DNA of 64,000 bases, taken from Hoeflea sp. Lineage in GTDB: Bacteria > Pseudomonadota > Alphaproteobacteria > Rhizobiales > Rhizobiaceae. The position numbers were made by a program, and so were the translations under genes. Positions within the stretch are counted from its first letter, which is position 1, and every line of letters begins with the position of its first letter. Below, in pieces: positions 36,307-44,935 of the stretch. The notes under the pieces were generated by a model, which had not been told where the DNA came from, did not search any database, and saw only the letters and a list, made by a program, of their open reading frames with translations. Location: assembly GCA_020637795.1 (NCBI GenBank), contig JACKJT010000001.1:186001-250000 (forward strand), read 5' to 3'.

Positions 36307-36926
36307 CCGATCAGCCGAAAGTGCCTGTTGCGGTGCTGATTTCCGGCCGGGGATCAAACATGGGCGCACTGATCGCCGCCTCGCTGCACGGGGATTATCC
36401 GGCGAAAATCGTTGCGGTGATTTCGGACAAGCCGGATGCCAAGGGCCTCGAACACGCCCGCGAGTTCGGCATCGAGGCGCTGGCGATCCCACGCGGCGAC
36501 TATGGCAGCAAGGCCGAGCACGAGGCCGCCGTCATCGCCGCGCTCGATGCCTCGGGCGCCCGGATCATCGCGCTTGCGGGCTACATGCGGCTGCTGTCGG
36601 GCGATTTCGTCCGCCGCTATGCGGGGCGGATGATCAACATCCACCCGTCGCTGCTTCCCGCCTTTCCAGGGCTCGCCACCCACGAGCGGGCGCTGGCCGC
36701 CGGCTGCCGGGTGCATGGCTGCACCGTCCACTTCGTCACCGAAGGCATGGACGAAGGCCCTATTATCGAGCAGGCGGCGGTGCGGGTCGAACGTGACGAC
36801 ACGCCCGACACGCTTGCCGCCCGGGTGCTCGAGGCCGAGCACCGGATCTACCCGCTGGCGCTTGCCATGCTGGCTCGCGGCGAAGTGCGGATGGGCGGCG
36901 ATGGCCGCACCCGGTTCGGCGGCTGA
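36303..36926 (+). CDS. purN: Phosphoribosylglycinamide formyltransferase
   Basis: 10-formyl-THF-dependent GAR transformylase of purine synthesis. The 207 residues include VLISGRGSNMGALIAASL, the catalytic Asn-His-Asp set (INIHPSLLPAFPGLATHERA; VHFVTEGMDEGPIIEQAAV). The start is GTG at 36303, overlapping the purM stop as GTGA, so the pair is translationally coupled. Confidence 0.96.
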   Translation: MTDQPKVPVAVLISGRGSNMGALIAASLHGDYPAKIVAVISDKPDAKGLEHAREFGIEALAIPRGDYGSKAEHEAAVIAALDASGARIIALAGYMRLLSGDFVRRYAGRMINIHPSLLPAFPGLATHERALAAGCRVHGCTVHFVTEGMDEGPIIEQAAVRVERDDTPDTLAARVLEAEHRIYPLALAMLARGEVRMGGDGRTRFGG

Positions 36927-37096
36927 GCCGGTCGGCCAGGACTGCTTCAGTACAGTCATTGCAGACAAATCAATAGCTTGACGCCGAGCCGCCCCCTTTA
37001 TCTCAACGGGCAGCCTGTTCCTTTTGCAGAAAATATAGATAATGAGGGGAGCTTTATCGATCGGCAAACGTTCTCGCCTCGATGATCGGAGACGTC

Positions 37097-38368
37097 ATGG
37101 TGTCACTCTACCGACTTCTCGACAAGGCCATCAAGACAGGCCGGCTGACGATGACCGATGCCAACGGCGCGGTGCACGTGTTCGGCGGCAGGGAGCCCGG
37201 TCCCGAGGCCGCCATCCGCTTCACCAGCAAGGCAGCCGAGTGGAAGATCCTTCTCAACCCGGAGCTCAATGCCGCGGAAGCCTACATGGATGGCGGCCTG
37301 GTCATGGACAGCGGCAGCATCCATGACCTGGTCAAGGTGTTTTACGCCAACAAGCCGCAATTCGATCGCAGCCCGGGCCAGATCTTCTGGAGCGGGCTGT
37401 CGCGCAGGGCCCGGCGGTTCCAGCAAAACAACGTGCTGTCGCGCGCCCGCGCCAATGTGAAAGCACATTACGATATCGGCGAGGATCTCTACCGGCTGTT
37501 TCTCGACCGGGACATGCAGTATTCCTGCGCCTATTTCCCCGAAGGCAGGGAAGCCATCGAGGCCGCGCAGACGCTGAAGAAACGTCATCTCGCGGCCAAG
37601 CTGTGCCTGAAGGATGGCCAGCGGCTTCTCGATATCGGCTGCGGCTGGGGCGGGCTGGGGCTCTATCTCGCCCATGTCGCCGACATCGAGGTGGTCGGCG
37701 TCACCCTGTCGGAGCGGCAGCTGGCCGTCGCCCGGCGGCGGGCGGAGATCCTCGGGGTCGGCGACCGGGTGCGCTTCGAGCTGATCGATTACCGCGAGGT
37801 GACCGAGACCTTCGACCGCGTGGTCTCCGTCGGCATGCTCGAACATGTCGGCGCGCCGCATCTGCCCTCCTATTTCCTCAATGTGCGCGACCGTCTCGGA
37901 CCCGACGGGCTGGCGCTGATCCACTCGATCTCCAGCAAATCGCCGCCGGGCGTGACCGGGCCGTTCATCCGCAAGTACATCTTTCCCGGCGGCTATGCGC
38001 CGTCGCTGTCCGAGACGGTCGCGGCAATCGAGCCGACCGGGCTGTGGCTGCTCGATTGCGAGATCTGGCGCTGCCATTACGGCTACACGCTGGCGCAGTG
38101 GCGCGAACGGTTCCTGGCCAACCGGGACAAGGCCGTCGAGATCATGGGCGAGCGCTTCTGCCGGATGTGGGAGCTTTATCTGTCGATCGCCGAATGCGTG
38201 TTCCTGCAGGGTTCGAGCAATGTGTTCCAGCTGCAGCTTGGCCGCGAACGCGACGTGGCCCCGATCACCCGCAGCTATAACGAGGCAGAAGAGGCGCGGA
38301 TTGCCGAGCGCGAGACCGGGCTTCTCGAACGCGTGGTGGCCAGCGCGCACCAGGCGCTGGATGAATGA
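37097..38368 (+). CDS. cfa: Cyclopropane-fatty-acyl-phospholipid synthase family protein
   Basis: SAM-dependent methyltransferase that cyclopropanates membrane unsaturated lipids. The 423 residues contain the SAM site LDIGCGWGGLGLYLA, the acyl-site segments AHYDIGEDLYRLFLDRDMQY and YFPEGREAIEAAQ, and FIRKYIFPGGYAPSLSE. I start at MVSLYRL (37097, GGAG five bases upstream); the ATG at 37082 is also in frame. It ends in a clear terminator. Rhizobia carry two cfa paralogues, so the suffix is not decided. Confidence 0.92.
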   Translation: MVSLYRLLDKAIKTGRLTMTDANGAVHVFGGREPGPEAAIRFTSKAAEWKILLNPELNAAEAYMDGGLVMDSGSIHDLVKVFYANKPQFDRSPGQIFWSGLSRRARRFQQNNVLSRARANVKAHYDIGEDLYRLFLDRDMQYSCAYFPEGREAIEAAQTLKKRHLAAKLCLKDGQRLLDIGCGWGGLGLYLAHVADIEVVGVTLSERQLAVARRRAEILGVGDRVRFELIDYREVTETFDRVVSVGMLEHVGAPHLPSYFLNVRDRLGPDGLALIHSISSKSPPGVTGPFIRKYIFPGGYAPSLSETVAAIEPTGLWLLDCEIWRCHYGYTLAQWRERFLANRDKAVEIMGERFCRMWELYLSIAECVFLQGSSNVFQLQLGRERDVAPITRSYNEAEEARIAERETGLLERVVASAHQALDE

Positions 38369-38401
38369 CCACCGGGCCGAAACGACCCGGTGGTTTGCTT
38401 T
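38369..38401 (+). terminator. Rho-independent terminator of cfa
   Basis: CCACCGGG, a 9-base loop, CCCGGTGG then TTTGCTTT, starting right after the cfa stop codon. Confidence 0.85.
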
Positions 38402-38427
38402 ACGGCCGGATTAGGGCTTCAGCGGGT

Positions 38428-38850
38428 TCAGGCAAGTTCCGGCGTGATGCTGAGCGTGCCTGAGGTGGCGTGCGAATAGGGGCAGATCTTGTGGCCGCCG
38501 GCGATCAGGTCCTCCGCCACATCCTTGTCGATGCCGGGCAGATCGACCTTGATCTTGACGTCGAGGCCGAAGCCGGGGTCCTCGCGCGGGCCGATGCCGA
38601 CCGTCACGGTCACAGTGGCGTCTTCGGGCACCTTCACCTTCTTCTGACCGGCATAGAACTTCAGCGCGCCGAGAAAACAGGCGGCGTAGCCGGTGGCAAA
38701 CAGCTGCTCCGGGTTCACCCCGCCGCCGGGGCCGCCCATTTCGGTGGGAACGGCAAGACTGACATCGAGCGCGCCGTCGTGGGTCTTGGAGCGTCCGTCG
38801 CGGCCGCCGGTTGCGGTGGCCGATGTGCTGTAGACGACTTTCGTGACCAT
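38428..38850 (-). CDS. ohr: Organic hydroperoxide resistance protein Ohr
   Basis: Thiol peroxidase reducing organic hydroperoxides with lipoyl reductant. The 140 residues have the OsmC/Ohr fold with reactive C58 (in FATGYAACFLGALKFYAG) and resolving C123 (in GGHKICPYSHAT). I start at MVTKVVYST (38850); AAGGAA lies 7 bases before. It is divergent from ohrR over a 122-base region with a palindrome at 38877, the usual OhrR-controlled arrangement. Confidence 0.95.
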   Translation of the reverse strand: MVTKVVYSTSATATGGRDGRSKTHDGALDVSLAVPTEMGGPGGGVNPEQLFATGYAACFLGALKFYAGQKKVKVPEDATVTVTVGIGPREDPGFGLDVKIKVDLPGIDKDVAEDLIAGGHKICPYSHATSGTLSITPELA

Positions 38851-38876
38851 GATCAATTTCCTTTGTTTGCGATTTA

Positions 38877-38888
38877 ATCGTGCACGAT
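38877..38888. promoter_or_regulatory. Candidate OhrR operator
   Basis: ATCGTGCACGAT is a perfect 12-base palindrome, followed by ATATATAT, in the ohr-ohrR spacer, 27 bases from the ohr start. OhrR sites in other species are AT-rich inverted repeats of this size, so binding here is a reasonable guess. Confidence 0.6.
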
Positions 38889-38972
38889 ATATATGGCTAA
38901 GATCCGCTTGTGGCAAGTGATTGCGCTTCACGATCTGGCGAAATAGGGTCTGACTGACAGGAGAGCGCCACA

Positions 38973-39443
38973 ATGATCGATGGTAAACTGCCCGATGGCT
39001 TCAGGCTGAGACCTGAGTCGATGCTGTGTTTCGACATCTACGCGACCCACCACGCCGTCGGACAGGTCTACCAGCCGCTGTTGTCGGAGCTGGGGCTGAC
39101 CTATCCGCAATATCTGGTGATGATCATATTGTGGGAAAAGGACGGCCAGACAGTGGGGCAGCTGGGCGACCGGCTCGACCTCGCCTCCTCCACCCTCACC
39201 CCGCTGATCAAGCGGCTGGAAAGCCAGGGGCTGGTCACCCGCAAGCGCGACACGGCGGACGAGCGCAAGGTGCGGGTGCATCTGAGCCAGGCCGGCATCG
39301 CCCTGCAGCATGACGCAAGCCATGTGCCCGGATGCGTGGCGGAAGCCTTCGGCCTGACGATGGAGCAGTTCACGCAGATGCACGAGATGCTGGGACAGGT
39401 GCGGCGATCGCTGAAGACACATGCCGACAGCGAGGCAGCCTAG
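38973..39443 (+). CDS. ohrR: MarR-family peroxide sensor OhrR
   Basis: A 156-residue MarR regulator. The sensor cysteine C19 sits in the PESMLCFDIYATHHAV segment conserved in OhrR, and the wing helix reads SSTLTPLIKRLESQGLVTRK. Oxidation of this cysteine by organic peroxides releases the DNA in family members. AGGAGAG lies 7 bases before the ATG. It is divergent from ohr, and its stop overlaps the CYTH gene stop. Confidence 0.94.
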   Translation: MIDGKLPDGFRLRPESMLCFDIYATHHAVGQVYQPLLSELGLTYPQYLVMIILWEKDGQTVGQLGDRLDLASSTLTPLIKRLESQGLVTRKRDTADERKVRVHLSQAGIALQHDASHVPGCVAEAFGLTMEQFTQMHEMLGQVRRSLKTHADSEAA

Positions 39444-40054
39444 GCGCGCGGCGAGCCTTCCTCCCCGATCATGGCGCGGTAGGACCTCGTCTCGATCTGC
39501 AAGGGGTCGAGACCGAGACCGCCGGCAAACTCCGCGATACGTTTTTCCCAATCTGGCAGGCTGTCGGCATCATCGGTCATCACGGCAATCTCGATAAAGC
39601 AGCCGAGCCCGTCGAGGCGATCAAGCGTGATGTGAAAATCCCCGGCAAAATAGATGTCGCGGTCCTTCACCAGCCGTCCGGTCTCGACAAAGCCAAGGGC
39701 CGTAAGCATCTCGAGCGCCTTGTCGGGGCCATCAAGATCCATGGCCACGCAGCGGTCGGAGCCCGGCCCCTTGCAGATCCACAGCACGCGGCCCGAAGGC
39801 TGCATCAACCGCATTACCTGCTGCTGGTCGTTTGACGCCAGCCGTCCGTCGGAGAGATCCAGAAAGATATCGGTTTCGACGTTGCCAAGCGTGAAAGCTA
39901 CGGCGCCCATCGACAGGATTTTCGACCGGACCGGTTCGAGCAGGTCGACGCGGTACTGGCGTTCAAACTCGTAGCGCCCTTTGAAATGGTCGCCCGGATC
40001 GCACAGCATGCCCCTGGTCTGCAATGCAGCAGCCGATGATGACTGACCGGTCAC
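39440..40054 (-). CDS. CYTH-domain protein (class IV adenylate cyclase-like)
   Basis: A 204-residue protein with the CYTH triphosphate-tunnel fold: the N-terminal charged strand YEFERQYRV, the basic strand RRLMQPSG-like region VMRLMQPSGRVLWICKGPGS and the late DFHITLDRLDGLGCFIEIAV acidic strand. Related proteins act as adenylate cyclase class IV or thiamine/triphosphate phosphatases. I cannot choose. It starts 3 bases after the stop of the molybdopterin oxidoreductase gene, so the two are one operon, an unusual pairing. Confidence 0.75.
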   Translation of the reverse strand: MTGQSSSAAALQTRGMLCDPGDHFKGRYEFERQYRVDLLEPVRSKILSMGAVAFTLGNVETDIFLDLSDGRLASNDQQQVMRLMQPSGRVLWICKGPGSDRCVAMDLDGPDKALEMLTALGFVETGRLVKDRDIYFAGDFHITLDRLDGLGCFIEIAVMTDDADSLPDWEKRIAEFAGGLGLDPLQIETRSYRAMIGEEGSPRA

Positions 40055-40057
40055 TGA

Positions 40058-42196
40058 TCAGGCCTTCCTCACCCACACGCGGGTGTCGTGGAAGGCGGCG
40101 CCGCCATAGGGGGCGCAGGAATCGGCGCCGGTCAAAGTGTTGATGCCCTCCCCGCCCTCGAAGGCGGAATTGGGCCACAAGCCTTCATGGATGACGACAC
40201 CGCGGCGCTGGCCCGCGTCGAGCCTCGCATGCATGGTCACCTCACCCCGGGTATTTCCAAGCCGCACCCTGTCTCCGTTCCCGATGCCGAGGCCGGCGGC
40301 GTCCTCCGGGTGGATCAGCAGTTCAGGGCGCTTTTCCTTGGCCTTTGACGATGACGTCTCGGCGAAGGTGGAATTGAGGAAGGAGCGCGATGGTGATGTC
40401 GCCAGCCGGAAGGGATGATCCGCGTCAGCGCTTTCGATCAGTTCGACATGATCGGGAAACTCCGGCAATTGCTCCACCGGTCCTTGCGACCCCATGCGTT
40501 TGGGCGGCTTGTTGGCAGCCGGCGTTCCGGTCCAGTCGGGCCGGAAGCGGTACTTGCCATCCTTGTGGGCAAAGCCTGTGAGGAAATGCGCTGTCTCGAA
40601 ATCGGACTGCACATCGGCCCATTTGTCGGCCTTGAAACTGTCGAAGTCGCCCAGGCCGCGCTTTCCGAGCATGATATCGATGTGTTCGCGCTCGCTCAGG
40701 CCGAAACCTTCGCAATCTGCGACGCCAAGGCGTTTTCCCAGTTCCTCGATGACATCATGGTTGGGTTTCGGGCCTTCCGGCGGATCGACCAGCTTCGGCC
40801 CCAGCACGATGTGCTGGTGGCCGCCGCCGCGGTAGATGTCATCATGCTCGAGAAACATGGTGGCCGGCAGCACCACGTCAGCGAGTTGCGCCGTGTCGGT
40901 CATGAACTGCTCGTGGACGGCGAGGAACAGGTCCTCGCGTTTCAGCCCCTCGATCACCTTGCGCTGCTCGGGCGCGACATTGGCGGGATTGGTGTTCTGG
41001 ACCAGCATGGCGGTGACCGGCGGGCCGCCATTGAGCGCGTCGGCGTCGCCGGTCAGCACCCGGCCGATCTTGGACTGGTCGAGCCAACGCAGGCCCGGAT
41101 CGAAATGCTTGCGGCCTTCGAGCAGCGACTTGTCGAGCCGGAAGATGTCCGAATTGGAATGGAAGGCGCCGCCACCCTCGTACTGGTAGCTGCCGGTGCA
41201 GACCGCCAGCGACAATGCCGCATGCATGTTGACGGCCCCGTTGCGCTGGCGGGTGAAACCGTAGCCAAGCCGGAAGAAGGTCCGCCTGGTGGTGCCGACC
41301 AGCCGCGCGAACGCCTCGATCTCGGCCACCGGCACGCCGCAGATCGCTTCCGCCCATTCAGGCGTCCGGTCCTTGAGATGTGATTCAAGACCTGCCGGGT
41401 CGTCACTGAATTTGTTGAGATAATCCCGGTCAGCCAGCCCCTCGCGGAACAGCACATGCATCACAGCGCAGGCGAAAGCCCCGTCGGTGCCGGGCTTCAG
41501 CAGAACCTTGATGTCGGCCTGCTTCATCGTCGGGGTGTCGTAGATGTCGATGACCACGATCCTGGCGCCGCGCTCCTTGCGGGCGCGGATGGCGTGGGTC
41601 ATGACGTTGACCTGGGTGGAGACGGCGTTGGTGCCCCAGATCACCACGCAGTCGGATTTTGCCATCTCGCGCGGATCGGAGCCGCGCATGGCGCCTGCCC
41701 CCATGGCAAAACCGGTCCAGGCCATGTTGGTGCAGAAACTGTCGAACTGGTTGGAATAGCGCTTGGCGTGCCTGAGCCGGTGGATGCCGTCGCGCTGCAC
41801 CAACCCCATGGTGCCGGCGTAGTAGTTGAGCCAGACGGTCTCGGAGCCCTGGGCGGCTTCAGCTTGCTCGAACTTTTCGGCAATCAGGTCGAGCGCGGCC
41901 CCGAAGCTCGCTTCCTTCCACGTCCCCTCGCCTTTCGCGCCGGAACGGACCAGCGGCTTGAGCAGACGCTCGGGGTGGTGGATGCGCTCGGCATAGCGCG
42001 CCACCTTGGCGCAGATGACGCCGGCGGTGTAGCTGTTGCCGGCATCGCCGCGCACCCGGCCGATGCGGTAGTGCGAGAGCAGATCGACCTCCAGCGCACA
42101 GGTCGACGGGCAGTCATGCGGACAGGCGGAATGGCCGATGGCGGTGACCGCGGTGGATTCAAGGGCGGCGGAATCAATGGGGGTCGCGTCGTTCAT
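40058..42196 (-). CDS. Molybdopterin-dependent oxidoreductase (DMSO reductase family)
   Basis: A 712-residue oxidoreductase. The N-terminal [4Fe-4S] site is CPHDCPSTCAL with the fourth Cys in GVICAKVARYAERI. The Mo-bis-MGD domains follow (VIWGTNAVSTQVNVMTHAIR; VLPATMFLEHDDIYRGGGHQ), and the C-terminal cap has GLGIGNGDRVRLGNTRGEV. There is no Tat signal, so it is cytosolic, like the YyaE/BisC-like proteins. The substrate is unknown. Start at 42196 with an AGAGAAA site. It is paired with the CYTH gene. Confidence 0.88.
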   Translation of the reverse strand: MNDATPIDSAALESTAVTAIGHSACPHDCPSTCALEVDLLSHYRIGRVRGDAGNSYTAGVICAKVARYAERIHHPERLLKPLVRSGAKGEGTWKEASFGAALDLIAEKFEQAEAAQGSETVWLNYYAGTMGLVQRDGIHRLRHAKRYSNQFDSFCTNMAWTGFAMGAGAMRGSDPREMAKSDCVVIWGTNAVSTQVNVMTHAIRARKERGARIVVIDIYDTPTMKQADIKVLLKPGTDGAFACAVMHVLFREGLADRDYLNKFSDDPAGLESHLKDRTPEWAEAICGVPVAEIEAFARLVGTTRRTFFRLGYGFTRQRNGAVNMHAALSLAVCTGSYQYEGGGAFHSNSDIFRLDKSLLEGRKHFDPGLRWLDQSKIGRVLTGDADALNGGPPVTAMLVQNTNPANVAPEQRKVIEGLKREDLFLAVHEQFMTDTAQLADVVLPATMFLEHDDIYRGGGHQHIVLGPKLVDPPEGPKPNHDVIEELGKRLGVADCEGFGLSEREHIDIMLGKRGLGDFDSFKADKWADVQSDFETAHFLTGFAHKDGKYRFRPDWTGTPAANKPPKRMGSQGPVEQLPEFPDHVELIESADADHPFRLATSPSRSFLNSTFAETSSSKAKEKRPELLIHPEDAAGLGIGNGDRVRLGNTRGEVTMHARLDAGQRRGVVIHEGLWPNSAFEGGEGINTLTGADSCAPYGGAAFHDTRVWVRKA

Positions 42197-42281
42197 GCTT
42201 TCTCTATAAGAGAATTTGCGACGCCGCGCCACGCCGCGCGGCCGTTCATCAGATCAAATCAGGGACGCATCACGCCAGACG

Positions 42282-43133
42282 ATGAATTATCGCCACAGCT
42301 ACCACGCGGGCAATTTCGCCGATGTGCTCAAGCACGCGGTGCTGGCCCGGATCATCACCTATCTCAAGCGCAAGGAACAGGCCTTCCGGGTCATCGACAC
42401 CCATGCCGGCATCGGGCTCTACGATCTGTCCTCGGTCGAGGCGCAGAAGACCGGCGAGTGGCGCGACGGGATCGGCCGGGTGATCGGGGCGGAGCTGTCC
42501 TCCGACCTCAAGTCCTTCCTGGCGCCCTGGCTGGATGCGGTCGAGGCTCTCAACCCGGAGGGCGGCCTGCTTCATTATCCCGGATCGCCGAAACTCACCC
42601 GGCAGCTCATGCGCAAGCAGGACCGGCTGACGGCGATCGAACTGCACCCCGATGATGCCGCACAGCTCAGACAGGTGTTTGAGGGCGACTACCAGGTGCG
42701 CGTCATCGAGCTTGACGGCTGGCTGTCGCTGGGTGCGCATCTGCCGCCCAAGGAAAAGCGCGGGCTGGTGCTGATCGACCCGCCGTTCGAGGAAGCCGGC
42801 GAATACGACCGGATGATCGACGGGCTGGCGCGGGCGACACGGCGGTTTCCAGGCGGCACCTACATGCTCTGGCACCCGATCAAGGCTGACAGCCCGCTGG
42901 GCGCCTTCGACAACAAGCTGATCGCGCTCGGCCGTCCGCGAACGCTGACCGTCCGGCTGTTCGCACGCGCCAACCAGACCGCGCCGGGGCTCAATGGATC
43001 GGGGCTTGTGATCATCAACCCGCCGTTCACGCTGGAAGCCGAACTGCGGCAGGTCCTGCCCGAACTCGCCCGGCTGCTGGCGCAAGGCACAGGCGCCGGA
43101 TCGGAAGTGCGGATGCTTGTTGGCGAGAGCTGA
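42282..43133 (+). CDS. rlmJ: 23S rRNA (adenine(2030)-N6)-methyltransferase RlmJ
   Basis: Methylates A2030 of 23S rRNA. The 283 residues show the RlmJ start MNYRHSYHAGNFADVLKHAV, the SAM-site IDTHAGIGLYDL and the catalytic motif LIDPPFEEAGEYDRM (DPPF type). The start at 42282 matches the family exactly. It is divergent from the oxidoreductase gene. Confidence 0.95.
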   Translation: MNYRHSYHAGNFADVLKHAVLARIITYLKRKEQAFRVIDTHAGIGLYDLSSVEAQKTGEWRDGIGRVIGAELSSDLKSFLAPWLDAVEALNPEGGLLHYPGSPKLTRQLMRKQDRLTAIELHPDDAAQLRQVFEGDYQVRVIELDGWLSLGAHLPPKEKRGLVLIDPPFEEAGEYDRMIDGLARATRRFPGGTYMLWHPIKADSPLGAFDNKLIALGRPRTLTVRLFARANQTAPGLNGSGLVIINPPFTLEAELRQVLPELARLLAQGTGAGSEVRMLVGES

Positions 43134-43142
43134 ATTTCCGGC

Positions 43143-43712
43143 TCAACTCGACAATCTGTAGCTGCCTCGCCCGGCCTTGATCAGCCTGCCTGCGCGAACA
43201 AGGGACGACAAGGCGCGGTAGACGGCCTCATGGGTCAAGCCTATCTGGGCGGCGCCCGACTTGATGTGACCTGAGAGCATGCCATCGGCCACGGCGGCAA
43301 AGACACGGGCCTTCGCATCACGGATGGCAACGATTTCCAGCCGGCGGCGGTAATTCTGGATCTGCCCGGCGAAGCGGGCGGAGATGGCGATCGCGAAGTC
43401 CGGGTCCTGCTGCATCCGTTCCAGTGTCGCGGCCTTGTCGATCCTGAGCAGTTCTGTGTCGGCGGCCGCTACGGCGTCGCAATGGTAGACGGGCGAAAAC
43501 AGCGCCGCCTCGGCAAAGCTCTCATCGGCCTGGGCGCGGTGAATGATCACCTCGTCGCCCTGCCGTGTGTGCCTGAGCAGGTGCACCTGGCCTGAAATCA
43601 CATGGTACATCGCTGTTGCAGGGTCATCGCGGTGAAACAGGGCAACGCCCTTTTCCACCGATCGCGGCGCGCATGCGGAAGGTGGCAGAAGATCGAACGG
43701 ATGTGGCAGCAT
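43143..43712 (-). CDS. Short Crp/Fnr family regulator
   Basis: A 189-residue regulator, shorter than the usual 220-240: a cNMP-type beta barrel (GVALFHRDDPATAMYHVISG then QVHLLRHTRQGDEVIIHRAQ), a dimer helix (about 125-150) and a compact C-terminal HTH (AAQIGLTHEAVYRALSSLVR). No iron-sulfur cysteine cluster is visible, so it is not a classic Fnr. It is divergent from an unknown exported gene, and a palindrome at 43721 lies 9 bases before its ATG, suggesting autoregulation. Confidence 0.88.
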   Translation of the reverse strand: MLPHPFDLLPPSACAPRSVEKGVALFHRDDPATAMYHVISGQVHLLRHTRQGDEVIIHRAQADESFAEAALFSPVYHCDAVAAADTELLRIDKAATLERMQQDPDFAIAISARFAGQIQNYRRRLEIVAIRDAKARVFAAVADGMLSGHIKSGAAQIGLTHEAVYRALSSLVRAGRLIKAGRGSYRLSS

Positions 43713-43720
43713 GCCGGCAC

Positions 43721-43740
43721 AATATGATCAAAATCATATT
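43721..43740. promoter_or_regulatory. Crp/Fnr-type operator
   Basis: AATATGAT, CAAA, ATCATATT: a perfect 8-base inverted repeat with a 4-base spacer. Its core TGAT-N4-ATCA is the Crp/Fnr layout. Relative to the + gene at 43791, the centre (43730.5) is about 42 bases before a TAGTCT -10 candidate's predicted start at 43772, which is the classical class II activation position. Confidence 0.75.
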
Positions 43741-43790
43741 CCAGCAACGGCCTGCCAGCGTAGTCTCCGGCCAACACAGGAGATCATCTG

Positions 43791-44375
43791 ATGAAACGCC
43801 TTCCCCTTCTCATCGCGGCTCTCGCCATCCTGGCCGGCGCGGTTCCGGTCTACCACTGGATTTCCGCCTCGAATGCGACGCCGAATACGGGAGCAAGCCA
43901 TTCGGCGCATGTCCTTCATGGCGCCGCGGAATTGCCCAAGGAAGGCGGCCAGTCCGCCTTTGCTGCGATTGCGGAAATCGTCGCCCTGCTTGAAGCCGAT
44001 CCGGAGACGGACTGGTCGAAGGTCGACATTGCCGCGCTTCGCGAGCACCTGGTCGACATGAACAACCTGATGCTGGGAGCAAAGGCAACCTCGACAGTCG
44101 AGGGAGACACGATCCGGTTCCGGATCGAGGGCGAAGGCGGCGTGCTGCGCGCCATCCAGGCGATGGTGCCGGCCCATGCCGCGGAACTGAACAAGACAGG
44201 CCCGTGGGCGGTTGACGCGCAGACCACGTCCGACGGAGCGGTTCTTTCGGTCAAAGCCCTGACGGCGGAGGATCTCGCAAAGGCCAGGGCGCTCGGCTTC
44301 TTCGGCCTGATGGCGAAAGGCAGCCATCACCAGCCGCACCATCTGGCAATGGCCACGGGGATGATGAACCACTGA
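43791..44375 (+). CDS. Unknown exported protein with His-rich tail, 194 aa
   Basis: I do not recognise a named family. A signal-anchor (PLLIAALAILAGAVPVYHWI) covers residues 4-24, so the rest is periplasmic. The soluble part has HLVDMNNLMLGAKATSTVEG and a run of histidines near the end (GSHHQPHHLAMATGMMNH), which could bind metal. AGGAGA precedes the ATG. It is divergent from the short Crp/Fnr gene with a shared operator, so it is a likely target. I recall similar unnamed proteins next to Crp genes in rhizobia, without certainty. Confidence 0.75.
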   Translation: MKRLPLLIAALAILAGAVPVYHWISASNATPNTGASHSAHVLHGAAELPKEGGQSAFAAIAEIVALLEADPETDWSKVDIAALREHLVDMNNLMLGAKATSTVEGDTIRFRIEGEGGVLRAIQAMVPAHAAELNKTGPWAVDAQTTSDGAVLSVKALTAEDLAKARALGFFGLMAKGSHHQPHHLAMATGMMNH

Positions 44376-44505
44376 CCCGCGCAGCATCCTTGAGGCGAGA
44401 GGCGTCAAACTCGACCGGAATGGTGTGGCGCCTAGGCGTTCCGGCTTGCCCAAGGGCAGTGGCACGCCTTATACCGTGACTCGCATCCTGTTTGGAGGAC
44501 CGGTC

Positions 44506-44928
44506 ATGACCATGAAAAGCCTGACAATCGCATTCGCCGCAACGCTTGGTGTCTCGCTTTCAAGTTTTGCAAGCCCTGCCCTGGCCTTCAGCGGCGGGAA
44601 CTTCCCGGCCTGCGACGCGCCGCAGGTGCTGTCCTACATCCAGAACCGGTTCGTCTGGACCGACCGCCACGTGCTCAAGCGGGGCCTGGCGATCGACCAC
44701 ATCGCGCGCGTGCACACCAACCGCAGCCGCACCGGGCATCAGTACTGGTCGATTCCCCGGCTTTACTGCCACGGCACCGCGCATATGAATGACGGCCACA
44801 AACGCCAGATCTGGTGGCTGATCGAAGGCGGCATGGGCTTTGCGGGACTGGGTGACAATCTGGAGTTCTGCATTTTGGGGCTCGATCCGCTTAAGGTTCA
44901 CGGCGCCTGGTGCAGGTCGGTTCGCTGA
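44506..44928 (+). CDS. Unknown exported protein, conserved in rhizobia
   Basis: A 140-residue protein with a Sec signal (LTIAFAATLGVSLSSFASPA, cleavage near ALAFS). The mature part has two likely disulfide or motif segments: PACDAPQVLSYIQNRFVWTD and HGTAHMNDGHKRQIWWLIEG then GMGFAGLGDNLEFCILGLDP. The ending VHGAWCRSVR matches what I remember of an unnamed rhizobial family. GGAGG lies 7 bases before the ATG (44506). RNase T2 starts 7 bases after its stop, so both are exported and co-transcribed. Confidence 0.78.
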   Translation: MTMKSLTIAFAATLGVSLSSFASPALAFSGGNFPACDAPQVLSYIQNRFVWTDRHVLKRGLAIDHIARVHTNRSRTGHQYWSIPRLYCHGTAHMNDGHKRQIWWLIEGGMGFAGLGDNLEFCILGLDPLKVHGAWCRSVR

Positions 44929-44935
44929 CCGCGCC

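Noticed and set aside
44840..44935. Upstream extension of RNase T2
   Set aside because: It overlaps the 3' end of the preceding exported gene in another frame, and the lipoprotein signal begins at the ATG at 44936.
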